A DNA stretch of 6,552 bases from Sulfurimonadaceae bacterium (GCA_026193155.1 JAPHSI010000044.1:1-6552), one strand, 5' to 3'; positions 1 through 6,214 are shown, counted from the stretch's first letter. Program-made: numbers and translations. Notes: generated by a model from the sequence alone, not told the origin.

Positions 1-636
1 CCAAACAATGAAGTTGAATTTGTAATAGCACAGGCCCAAGAATTAAGAAACACTCTAAACTCACTATCAAAAGACACCTCTTTAAGTGTAGATAACCTAA
101 ACAGATTACAGATGTCATTAGATATAAAACAAGATGAAGTACATGCCTTACTATATGATGCTAATGAGAGTTCTACTTTAGAGGTTATACCTATAGATAT
201 AACGACAGAGTCTCTAACTCAAACTATTTTTAACACTACGAATGCAGAGTTAGATGAGGGTGCTTGTACTACTGACAATGGCTATAACTATAAAGTAAGT
301 TATGGCTTTGAGGCACCTACATCCATGGCCGAAGATCTTATAAACGGTATAGCTATAAAAACACGGCTTGAACTTGGGGAGAGTGTAGATGATGCAAAAG
401 TTACAATGTATTATCCAAGCTTACAAAATACCGAAACTGCGGATATGGTAGTTGTGTTTGAGGAGGATTATTATTTTACTTTTGATGAGGCATGGTTGGA
501 TAATTCAAATAAAACTATCTATATTATGACACCTAAAGATGACCGTGGACTATACAACTGCTATAGATATGAGCTGGACTCTTCAAGTGCAAGTAATATA
601 TCTGCCACTAAAGTTTTTAGATATACAGAACTATAA
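1..636 (+). CDS. C-terminal part of an unrecognised acidic protein (5' end outside window)
   Basis: Frame 1 is open from the first base of the window to the TAA at 634-636, giving 211 visible residues. The first internal ATG (112) has no Shine-Dalgarno, and the 37 codons before it read as ordinary protein (ending LSVDNLNRLQ), so the gene almost certainly starts upstream of the window and 112 is not its start. The visible part is rich in Asp, Glu, Thr and Ser. It has two cysteines (visible residues 89 and 187) that could form a disulfide, alternating hydrophobic stretches suggesting beta structure, and no membrane segment. I do not recognise the family. It is followed after 9 bp by an outer-membrane protein gene on the same strand, so an operon and an extracytoplasmic location are plausible inferences. 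The missing N-terminus would show whether it carries a signal peptide or a prepilin-like leader. Confidence 0.8.
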   Translation, partial: PNNEVEFVIAQAQELRNTLNSLSKDTSLSVDNLNRLQMSLDIKQDEVHALLYDANESSTLEVIPIDITTESLTQTIFNTTNAELDEGACTTDNGYNYKVSYGFEAPTSMAEDLINGIAIKTRLELGESVDDAKVTMYYPSLQNTETADMVVVFEEDYYFTFDEAWLDNSNKTIYIMTPKDDRGLYNCYRYELDSSSASNISATKVFRYTEL

Positions 637-640
637 AGGA
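635..640 (+). promoter_or_regulatory. Shine-Dalgarno of the barrel gene, overlapping the upstream stop codon
   Basis: AAAGGA lies 5 nt before the ATG at 646 and shares bases with the TAA of the preceding gene. This fixes the start and suggests translational coupling between the two genes. Confidence 0.7.
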
Positions 641-645
641 TTTAA

Positions 646-1500
646 ATGAAACTGTTGATAATATTAAGTATGCTGTTGGTCTCAATATATGCCAATGATA
701 CTTTTGAACGTGTTTTAATAACTAAGACTACTAAAAAATCAAATCTTAAGTCAATTAAACACAAATTAAATTTGTTAAAAGTAAGAATGTTTGTTCAGCA
801 CATTCCCTCAGGTTATTATGTTTACTCAAATATACTTAACAATAAAGAAGAATCTAGAATTATACTATCTAGAATTAAAACTACATTTCCTCATGCAAAA
901 ATAGTTACAATAGAAGTTCCGAGTAAAGAGCCTGCTAAAAATGCTATACAAGAACAAGAAGAAAATACCTTAGATAATAACATTTACGAAACAAAAACAG
1001 CCACTAAAAATAAAAATAACTTTTTTGTTAACTTTGGACTTGCTTACACAAGTACGGATGGCTCTACAAATGATGCCACTGCAAGTAAACTTGAGAATAC
1101 GGGTATTGGTTATACACTTGAGGGAGGCTACATTTATGATGAAAATTTTCTTTTCTCAGTTGCTTATCAAGATGCATCTACAAGTGATATAACTATGGTA
1201 AACTACTTTACAAGTGCAAACTATAATTTAAACATACTTAGTAACTTAGATATTTACGGTGGTGTTGTTCTTGGAATGTCTTCACTGGAGTTAGATTCTT
1301 ATTCAACATCTTCAGCCAGTACAGCCTTTTTATATGGTCTTCAAATAGGTACATCTTACTCAATAACTGATGATATAAATACATTTGTAGCATACCAACT
1401 ATTAATGGCTGAACATACTATTAACTTACCAGATGCAGGTTCTAAAATAGATTTCTCATCATTTCATAATCTTCAAATCGGTGTAGGTTATAGATTTTAG
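646..1500 (+). CDS. Outer-membrane beta-barrel protein with N-terminal SPOR-like domain
   Basis: This is a 284-residue protein. Residues 1-16 form a signal peptide (MKLLIILSML..., cleavage likely after IYA, before ND). Residues 20-91 have the beta-alpha-beta-beta-alpha-beta pattern of a SPOR domain: strand ERVLITKT, helix with LKSIKHKL, strand MFVQHI, strand GYYVYS, helix NKEESRIILSRI, strand AKIVTIE. A low-complexity linker (about 92-125) leads to residues 126-284, which contain about eight amphipathic strands rich in Tyr, Gly and Phe and end in VGYRF; a terminal Phe is the classic outer-membrane barrel insertion signal. SPOR domains in other proteins bind denuded peptidoglycan glycan strands, so this protein may anchor outer membrane to cell wall (inference). 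The start is set by TAAAGGA at 635-640, 5 nt before the ATG, which overlaps the stop of the upstream gene. The barrel call is firm; the SPOR call rests on pattern only. Confidence 0.85.
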   Translation: MKLLIILSMLLVSIYANDTFERVLITKTTKKSNLKSIKHKLNLLKVRMFVQHIPSGYYVYSNILNNKEESRIILSRIKTTFPHAKIVTIEVPSKEPAKNAIQEQEENTLDNNIYETKTATKNKNNFFVNFGLAYTSTDGSTNDATASKLENTGIGYTLEGGYIYDENFLFSVAYQDASTSDITMVNYFTSANYNLNILSNLDIYGGVVLGMSSLELDSYSTSSASTAFLYGLQIGTSYSITDDINTFVAYQLLMAEHTINLPDAGSKIDFSSFHNLQIGVGYRF

Positions 1501-1529
1501 ATAAAGTACATTTAGCCGATATGGCTTAC

Positions 1530-1793
1530 ATGAAAAAGATACTTTTACTTCTAACCTTAACAGTTATCATAAGTGCGAGGGGACCTTTTGATTCACCCCT
1601 GCCGAGAAATTTAGATTTTTCCGCATTTAATACAAATAAGTACTTAGAAAATGAACAAGCTGTAGAAAATGAAAAAATTATATGTAGAAAAGTTTGCGAT
1701 AAAAAGATATATAAAGAACAAATTATAAGTGAAGCAATAAACTTTTATAAAAGCTCAAAAGTACATCATTTTGACGGTAACTCATATAAATAA
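1530..1793 (+). CDS. Small secreted protein with one CxxxC pair, unrecognised
   Basis: The gene encodes 87 residues from the ATG at 1530. An in-frame ATG at 1521 would add MAY; I prefer 1530 because MKKILLLLTLTVIISA is a clean signal peptide (cleavage likely after ISA, before RG), although neither ATG has a recognisable Shine-Dalgarno. The mature part has a Pro/Asn-rich start, then a charged, probably helical segment with a single CxxxC (Cys52 and Cys56, ICRKVC), then a His-His-containing tail. The two cysteines would face the oxidising periplasm and could form a disulfide or bind metal or heme-like ligands; no CxxCH heme motif is present. It begins 29 bp after the barrel gene on the same strand, so coupled expression and an envelope role are inferred. 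The last 28 bp overlap the 3' end of the opposing gene. Family unknown. Confidence 0.65.
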   Translation: MKKILLLLTLTVIISARGPFDSPLPRNLDFSAFNTNKYLENEQAVENEKIICRKVCDKKIYKEQIISEAINFYKSSKVHHFDGNSYK

Positions 1794-2182
1794 GAGAGAT
1801 CTTTTTTACATATATTATTTACTTTATTTTGAAGATAATTAATAAGTTCTTCATCATCTTCCCCATCTGCAGGATACGAGACTAAATAACTTGTGATTTT
1901 TTTACCGAAAAATTCATCAAACATAGTTTTTACTATTTTAGCACCGTATTTATCCGTATATGGGAATAGAAAAAAATAGTCTTTTTTATTATTAACTATT
2001 GAATCCGAGTTACGCAAAACAGAACTTAGTGATGTTTTTATCTCATCTTTTGAAAAGTCTGAAAAATCACAATACAGTATTGTTAAACTCTCAGCTCTAT
2101 TCTCGTCAAGTCTATCTGCTATACCGATATTTAATTTTATAAGTTGTCTAAAATCACTATACTTAAAATGTACACCAGCCAT
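1766..2182 (-). CDS. Degenerate GGDEF-fold protein (probably catalytically inactive)
   Basis: This 138-residue protein aligns by eye with the GGDEF (diguanylate cyclase) fold. LTILYCDFSDF (33-43) matches the first core strand, which ends in the metal-binding Asp region. RNSDSIV (57-63) matches the usual R-x-S-D-x-v segment. KKDYF (66-70) sits where GGDEF should be. SYPADGEDDEELI (102-114) matches the conserved end of the domain. Both glycines and the catalytic Glu are replaced, so c-di-GMP synthesis is not expected; a sensor, scaffold or effector role is inferred. There is no signal peptide, membrane segment or partner domain. The start is the ATG at 2182, because AAAGGTGG lies 5 nt upstream. 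A GTG at 2191, three codons earlier, lies inside that ribosome-binding site. It follows the PP-loop gene by 39 bp on the same strand, so the two are probably co-transcribed. Confidence 0.7.
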   Translation of the reverse strand: MAGVHFKYSDFRQLIKLNIGIADRLDENRAESLTILYCDFSDFSKDEIKTSLSSVLRNSDSIVNNKKDYFFLFPYTDKYGAKIVKTMFDEFFGKKITSYLVSYPADGEDDEELINYLQNKVNNICKKDLSYLYELPSK

Positions 2183-2221
2183 TGCATCCACCTTTTTTTA
2201 GTTGCACTAGTATATCAAAAA

Positions 2222-3202
2222 TTATAAAATATTATATTTGTTTGCCTCTTCTCTGGATGCTAAAGCAGAAGTTTTTTCTTCTACTCCATCGTAAGATATT
2301 GAGTAATTGTCTTCAGGTATCGCTTTTGTATAAGCAAGCATGATACGACCTGCGAGAGCTTTATCAGACTCAGATGCACTCTTACTAAGTAATCCGTGAG
2401 GTCCCGGAATACCTACAGTTTTTAAGTGAGTGTATTTATCGTTATCTATATCTTGAAGGTGTCCGTTTTCATCCTTGTTACGTCCGACTACAAGTTTTGC
2501 ACCATCAGGTAATCTCAAATGACGACCAAACTTCATTACAGGTATATCTTTAACCTCAAAGTCATTTTCATGAGCTATATAATCAAACATCTTTTTACCG
2601 AAATTTTCATCCGTTAAAAGACATCCACCACCCGGAGACTCAAAATCTTCCAAGCCAATTTCTTTGGCTAACTCTAGTTGTCTGTCACGACTTCTGCCGA
2701 TGATTCCTTCTAGTTTTTCTCTGTCTACCCAGCCTTTCTCTTCGGCAATAGTCGGTTTTAATGCCTTTGCACTCATAGGACGAAGTAAAAGTCCGTCTAC
2801 GTCTCCATCTTCCAAAACAGTTTGGAGTGCATCTTTATTTTGGCTCATCGGACGTTGTCCCATTACTTCACCGCTTATTAAAAAGCTCGCACCTTCAGCT
2901 TCCATAATACGCTTTGCAACAGCAAACATCTTTGCATGACAATCTATACATGGGTTAAAATTTTTTCCATAGCCGTGTTTTGGAGAAAATAAAACATCTT
3001 GAAGATATTCATTCTCTATATCTATTATTTTAAGTTCTGCACCGACTTGATCACACATACTTTGCATATGTTCATGTCTGTCTTTTGTACTTCCAAAACC
3101 TGTAGAGATATTTACAGCTACTACATCTATCCCTTGGTCTATTATAAGTTTCATCGCTAATGTGGAATCAAGTCCACCTGAGAAAAGAGCTATTGCCTTC
3201 AT
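2222..3202 (-). CDS. PP-loop ATPase with C-terminal NFACT-R-like domain, predicted tRNA thiolation enzyme
   Basis: This is a 326-residue cytoplasmic protein. The N-terminus carries the PP-loop SGGLDS (8-13), which binds ATP pyrophosphate in enzymes that adenylate a substrate (MnmA, ThiI, TtcA, QueC). Downstream are NPCIDCHAKMF (Cys85, Cys88) and GGGCLLTDENFG (Cys194), the same spacing logic as the catalytic or cluster-binding cysteines of MnmA and TtcA-type sulfurtransferases. The C-terminal third (about 220-295) has GRHLRL (226-231), GRNKDEN (240-246) and GPHGLL (267-272), the pattern of the NFACT-R/DUF814 RNA-binding domain. Family knowledge therefore points to ATP-dependent sulfur transfer to tRNA; the exact nucleotide is unknown. 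THUMP and rhodanese domains of classical ThiI are absent. The start is supported by AAGGAG 6 nt before the ATG. The degenerate GGDEF gene follows in the same direction. Confidence 0.85.
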   Translation of the reverse strand: MKAIALFSGGLDSTLAMKLIIDQGIDVVAVNISTGFGSTKDRHEHMQSMCDQVGAELKIIDIENEYLQDVLFSPKHGYGKNFNPCIDCHAKMFAVAKRIMEAEGASFLISGEVMGQRPMSQNKDALQTVLEDGDVDGLLLRPMSAKALKPTIAEEKGWVDREKLEGIIGRSRDRQLELAKEIGLEDFESPGGGCLLTDENFGKKMFDYIAHENDFEVKDIPVMKFGRHLRLPDGAKLVVGRNKDENGHLQDIDNDKYTHLKTVGIPGPHGLLSKSASESDKALAGRIMLAYTKAIPEDNYSISYDGVEEKTSALASREEANKYNIL

Positions 3203-3320
3203 TTATCTCCTTATATTTGGTGTAATTTTATCATATTTCCAGGCAAAACAACTCATATTTAGACATACACTTATGATACAATAACTACTTTATAAAATTT
3301 TTTAAGCTATAGGAAAATAT
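3203..3320. promoter_or_regulatory. Divergent promoter region between PP-loop gene and lipoprotein gene
   Basis: These 118 bp separate two divergent genes, so both promoters should lie here. On the plus strand TACAAT at 3277-3282 is the best -10 for the lipoprotein gene (TATAAA at 3291-3296 is an alternative); no good -35 is seen. On the minus strand TAAAAT at 3230-3225 is the best -10 for the PP-loop gene, with TTGTTT at 3251-3246 at a short 15-bp spacing. The ribosome-binding sites are AAGGAG (minus, 3213-3208 region) and AGGA (plus, 3311-3314). No strong operator palindrome was found. Confidence 0.45.
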
Positions 3321-4274
3321 ATGAAGTCGGTTTATTTATTAGCATCTACTACATTATTTGTCATTTTATTTCTCGGATGTAGCACTACCACAGAGAAAAG
3401 CATCATTCCCACAAAGAAGTTAAAAAGTCAAAAAGCAAAAATAAAAACACTTGAAGATGCCAAAAAAGCTATTATTTTCTTTCATTCTATAAACGCTTTA
3501 AACAATACAACTATGAACTTATCTCAAAAACGTAAAAGTTCCAACAATCAGTTACTATCAAATCAAATTACAAAACTGCAAACTATTAGTGAAACTAAAA
3601 AATGCTTAAATGATGGAACTTATAATTTTAATGCAAAGATTAAAAAAGTTAAAAACATAACTTTATACGATACTTCCATTACATATAATAATTGTATAGA
3701 CAATTCACACAATGAAGAAACTAAAGAGAGTTATTTTACATCAAACGGCTCTGAGCTAACCAAAGGCTCAGGTACAGATAAAAAAGATGCATATTTTAAT
3801 AACTCCACTCATAAACTAAAAAATTTTAAAATCGATTCTGATTTATATTCAAGCATATCAAATGTCGTTATTAAAAATATTTGGGAGGAAAATAAACTAA
3901 ACGGTACGTATTCTAGTAAACTAACAATAGATGGAACTATGTTAGTTTCTTACAAATCACCTGTTGTGGGAATGAAAATCAAATATAAAGACTTTGAACT
4001 TAATGAATTTTCTTATGATGGCTTTGACTACGCATCTTCAATCAACGGAACTGTAAGTGTACAATCTACATTAAAAGGATGTGCAAACGGTCTTTATACA
4101 TTAGAGACTATAGAGCCACTTAAGTTATCTCCATCTTTTAACGGTTATAGCTACGGTGTTTTAGTTATAAATAATACTACATTTGAATATAATGTCGATG
4201 GGAGTATAAATGTAACGCTTCCTAACACTTTAAAAGGTGTTATAAAGAAAAACGCATCCGTTACATGTGAATAA
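3321..4274 (+). CDS. Predicted lipoprotein with two cysteine pairs, unrecognised
   Basis: This 317-residue protein has a lipoprotein signal: a short hydrophobic stretch ending in LFLGC with the lipidated Cys at residue 20, followed by STTTEKS, consistent with outer-membrane sorting. A Lys-rich segment (30-70) precedes a mostly beta-strand body. Besides Cys20 there are four cysteines (95, 125, 254 and 316). Two of them begin similar motifs, CLNDGTY (95) and CANGLY (254), each followed by strands and a second Cys, which suggests two related disulfide-bonded beta modules (inference). Repeated NGT/DGT turns fit stacked antiparallel strands. There is no catalytic motif, and I do not recognise the family. 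AGGA at 3311-3314, 6 nt before the ATG, supports the start. It is a single gene, divergent from the PP-loop gene and convergent with dnaG, with only 17 bp to the latter's stop. Confidence 0.8.
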   Translation: MKSVYLLASTTLFVILFLGCSTTTEKSIIPTKKLKSQKAKIKTLEDAKKAIIFFHSINALNNTTMNLSQKRKSSNNQLLSNQITKLQTISETKKCLNDGTYNFNAKIKKVKNITLYDTSITYNNCIDNSHNEETKESYFTSNGSELTKGSGTDKKDAYFNNSTHKLKNFKIDSDLYSSISNVVIKNIWEENKLNGTYSSKLTIDGTMLVSYKSPVVGMKIKYKDFELNEFSYDGFDYASSINGTVSVQSTLKGCANGLYTLETIEPLKLSPSFNGYSYGVLVINNTTFEYNVDGSINVTLPNTLKGVIKKNASVTCE

Positions 4275-4291
4275 GTTCTAAGTTTGTTCAA

Positions 4292-5920
4292 TTACTTTAG
4301 TTTTGCAATGATTCCACGTAATTTTCTTATTTCAAACGCTTTTTGCTCGAACTCAATATCCTGACGCATATTTATCTTCTTTAGTTCACGGTTATAATGT
4401 TTTGAAAGGAAAGTATTTAATTCATTTTGTAGTTCATCTTCACTTTGTATAGCTTTTATACTATCATCAACCGAAATTGCCATTATGTTTGGATGATTGG
4501 TTTGATTAGATATTAAAAGAGAAAATTCATTTTGATGAAACTGTAAAATAGATGGATCTAATACATCTAAAACCTGTGTAAGCATATGAGGTTTTTCTAG
4601 TAATGTTTTTATTAAAGATAACTCCCACATATCACGGTGAGATGATGTTTGCATAACAGGTGTGTTTGTTTGTGATGTATTGGTTTGTCCTGCGATACGT
4701 ACAAATGAAGGACTTATAGATAATCTGGATGCAAGATAACTTTTATATTCTTCTTGAAGAATCGGAGATAATGTTTTTAAATAACCTATTGCATCTTGCA
4801 TACAGGCTTCTTTTGCTTTTGGGTCTTTTAAATCATACAAAGAAATTATTTCATCTAACACAAACTCTATAAAAGGCTTAGGTGAGCGAAACATGCCGGC
4901 TAACTCATCTACACGTCCATCTTTTACCATATCAGCGGGATCTAACCCACCTTCAAATATAACAACACCGCCAGAAAATCCACCTGCACTCAGTAACTTG
5001 GAAGCCTTTAGTGCCGCTGCACGACCTGCTTTATCTCCATCATATGCCATAATAACTCTTGGCTCACCCTTTCTAAGAAGGGGTAGATGCTCTGGTGTAA
5101 GTGCCGTACCTAAAGTTGCAACAGCATTGTTAAATCCTGCTTGGTGCAGCATAATAACATCAAGATAACCCTCTGTTATGATTATCTCTTTTGTTTTATG
5201 GAGTGTTTGTTTGGCATGATGATATGCATATAAAAGACGAGACTTATTAAAAAAAGGTGTTTCAGGCGAGTTCACATACTTTGCCTGATGCCCGCTAATA
5301 GTCCTTCCTCCAAAACCAACTAACGCACCGTTAGCAGAGTGTATAGGAAATGTTATACGCTCAATAAAACGGGAATAATACCTATCACCTTCATAACCAA
5401 CTACACCCATATCTACAGCTTCTTTCAGTGTAAACATATGAGATGTTATATAGTTCATAGTAGATTGTGAATCAGGTGCATATCCAATACCAAACTTCTC
5501 AACACTGCTCTCATAGATGCCACGTTCACTCAAGTACTTAGTCGCTTCTATGCGAGATGTAAGTAAGTTCTGATAATACTCATTTACTTTATCCATAACT
5601 TGTGAGCGTGGTTTGTTATTTTTTTTATCTGTATATGAAAGGGTAAAATTATAGGTATCTGCTAATTTTTCAATGGCTTCTGGATAATTAAGTTTTTCAT
5701 ACTCCATAGTAAACTTGATGCTATCACCGCCTGCACCGCATCCAAAACAGTGATATATCTGTTTAGCAGGACTGACAACAAACGATGCTGTTTTTTCATC
5801 ATGAAAAGGACATGGTGCTTTAAAATTTGCACCTGCTTTTCTCAGCTCAACGTATGAGCCTACAACATCAACAACATCAAGTTGTGCTTTAAGGGCATCT
5901 ATGGACTCTTGGGTAATCAT
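4292..5920 (-). CDS. dnaG: DNA primase DnaG
   Basis: This 542-residue primase makes the RNA primers for lagging-strand synthesis and works with the replicative helicase DnaB. The N-terminal zinc-binding domain has Cys37-x2-His40 (CPFH) and Cys58-x2-Cys61 (CFGC). The RNA polymerase core includes FGGRTI (203-208) and KYVNSPETPFF (214-224). The TOPRIM centre has EGYLDV with Glu250, YDGDKAGR with Asp294 and Asp296, and DPAD (327-330), so all metal-binding acidic residues are present. A Thr/Gln/Asn hinge with a doubled QTNT (412-420) separates the core from the C-terminal helicase-interaction region (about 429-542). The length is slightly below the 581 residues of E. coli DnaG. The ATG at 5920 is set by similarity (ESIDALKAQLDVVDVVG matches the usual DnaG N-terminus), although no Shine-Dalgarno precedes it. 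Unlike enterobacteria, dnaG here diverges from rpsU. Confidence 0.97.
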   Translation of the reverse strand: MITQESIDALKAQLDVVDVVGSYVELRKAGANFKAPCPFHDEKTASFVVSPAKQIYHCFGCGAGGDSIKFTMEYEKLNYPEAIEKLADTYNFTLSYTDKKNNKPRSQVMDKVNEYYQNLLTSRIEATKYLSERGIYESSVEKFGIGYAPDSQSTMNYITSHMFTLKEAVDMGVVGYEGDRYYSRFIERITFPIHSANGALVGFGGRTISGHQAKYVNSPETPFFNKSRLLYAYHHAKQTLHKTKEIIITEGYLDVIMLHQAGFNNAVATLGTALTPEHLPLLRKGEPRVIMAYDGDKAGRAAALKASKLLSAGGFSGGVVIFEGGLDPADMVKDGRVDELAGMFRSPKPFIEFVLDEIISLYDLKDPKAKEACMQDAIGYLKTLSPILQEEYKSYLASRLSISPSFVRIAGQTNTSQTNTPVMQTSSHRDMWELSLIKTLLEKPHMLTQVLDVLDPSILQFHQNEFSLLISNQTNHPNIMAISVDDSIKAIQSEDELQNELNTFLSKHYNRELKKINMRQDIEFEQKAFEIRKLRGIIAKLK

Positions 5921-5927
5921 AAGTGTG

Positions 5928-5956
5928 ATTATACTTGAATAAAAGAAAGCTTTTGA
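5928..5956 (-). promoter_or_regulatory. dnaG promoter with perfect -10 next to the start codon
   Basis: Reading the minus strand, TATAAT occupies 5933-5928. A poor -35 (TCAAAA, 5956-5951) sits 17 bp upstream. Only CACACTT separates the -10 from the ATG, so transcription should begin at about 5921-5920. There is no Shine-Dalgarno. The predicted mRNA is therefore leaderless or has a one- or two-base leader. Confidence 0.6.
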
Positions 5957-5957
5957 T

Positions 5958-5983
5958 TAAGACAGATTAAAAAATCTGTCTTA
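5958..5983. terminator. Perfect 11-bp inverted repeat, candidate terminator or operator
   Basis: TAAGACAGATT (5958-5968) and AATCTGTCTTA (5973-5983) are exact reverse complements with a 4-nt loop. The repeat lies 20 bp after the stop of the 43-aa gene and just upstream of the dnaG -35 region. A stem this perfect suggests termination of the small-gene transcript before dnaG. However, no uninterrupted T run follows on either strand (CTTTCTTTT starts about 10 nt after it on the minus strand), so a protein-binding operator for dnaG is an alternative. Confidence 0.5.
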
Positions 5984-6003
5984 GAAGGAGAAATAAAATC
6001 AGA

Positions 6004-6135
6004 TTAATAAATATCTGAATTTGGGTGATTAGGTTTACTAATCGGGTTTTGTGTTTCGGAAGTATCGTAATGTACAATATTGTCAGCCTGAAGAGCACCT
6101 AATGTTAAAGCGATTGCTAAAATTATCTTTGTCAT
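6004..6135 (-). CDS. 43-residue predicted secreted peptide
   Basis: This is a short gene that is easy to miss. It has ATG at 6135, 43 codons and TAA at 6006-6004. The ribosome-binding site AAGGA (6146-6142) is 6 nt before the ATG, among the best in the window. The product starts MTKIILAIALTLGALQA, a compact signal peptide with a Lys, a hydrophobic core and an A-x-A-like cleavage site (ALQA before DN). That would release a mature peptide of about 26 residues, polar and Pro/Asn-rich, ending NPISKPNHPNSDIY, with two His and no Cys. No family is recognised. Upstream lie a CRP/FNR-type operator and a well-placed -10; downstream lies a perfect inverted repeat. The gene thus has every part of an independent transcription unit. 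Possible roles (periplasmic or exported peptide, small stress or respiration-linked factor) are speculative. Confidence 0.72.
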   Translation of the reverse strand: MTKIILAIALTLGALQADNIVHYDTSETQNPISKPNHPNSDIY

Positions 6136-6151
6136 GTTTTATCCTTTGGTA

Positions 6152-6168
6152 AGAGCCCGTTAGACTCT
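6152..6168 (-). promoter_or_regulatory. Possible 5'-leader hairpin upstream of the small-peptide ribosome-binding site
   Basis: On the minus-strand RNA, AGAGUC (6168-6163) can pair with GGCUCU (6157-6152) around the loop UAACG, with one G-U pair. The stem ends 5 nt before AAGGA. The same DNA also holds a short palindrome, TTAGA-C-TCTAA (6160-6170). A stem of 6 bp can occur by chance, so this is only a candidate. Confidence 0.25.
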
Positions 6169-6180
6169 AAATTTTTAAAT

Positions 6181-6193
6181 CGGAGTAATTTTA
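6181..6193 (-). promoter_or_regulatory. -10 box and predicted transcription start of the small-peptide gene
   Basis: On the minus strand TAAAAT occupies 6193-6188, preceded by GA. Standard spacing puts the transcription start at about 6181, giving a 45-46 nt leader. The -35 position (about 6216-6211, ATGTTA) is poor, as expected for an activator-dependent promoter. TATATT at 6209-6204 is an alternative -10, which would place the operator over the promoter core. Confidence 0.45.
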
Positions 6194-6214
6194 TCTGATT
6201 TAAAATATATTAAC

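Noticed and set aside
1521..1529. ATG at 1521 as start of the CxxxC protein
   Set aside because: It would only add MAY before a complete signal peptide; neither ATG has a Shine-Dalgarno, so the preference for 1530 is moderate.
1766..2182. Active diguanylate cyclase
   Set aside because: KKDYF replaces the GGDEF signature, including loss of the catalytic Glu and both glycines.
2183..2191. GTG at 2191 as start of the GGDEF-fold protein
   Set aside because: The GTG falls inside the AAAGGTGG ribosome-binding site that serves the ATG at 2182.
2664..2939. 91-codon open frame on the plus strand
   Set aside because: It lies wholly inside the PP-loop gene on the opposite strand, has Ser/Pro-rich composition typical of an antisense frame, and has no ribosome-binding site.
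2222..3202. PP-loop protein as QueC or a DndC/DpdC-like DNA-modification enzyme
   Set aside because: The C-terminal NFACT-R-like motifs and the cysteine arrangement fit tRNA sulfur transfer, and no phosphorothioation or deazaguanine genes are nearby.
4893..5168. 91-codon open frame on the plus strand
   Set aside because: It is antisense to the conserved TOPRIM region of dnaG, its composition follows from that gene, and it has no start signal.
4292..5920. TOPRIM protein as an OLD-type or other defence nuclease
   Set aside because: The CPFH/CFGC zinc-binding domain, primase core motifs and length are those of replicative DnaG.
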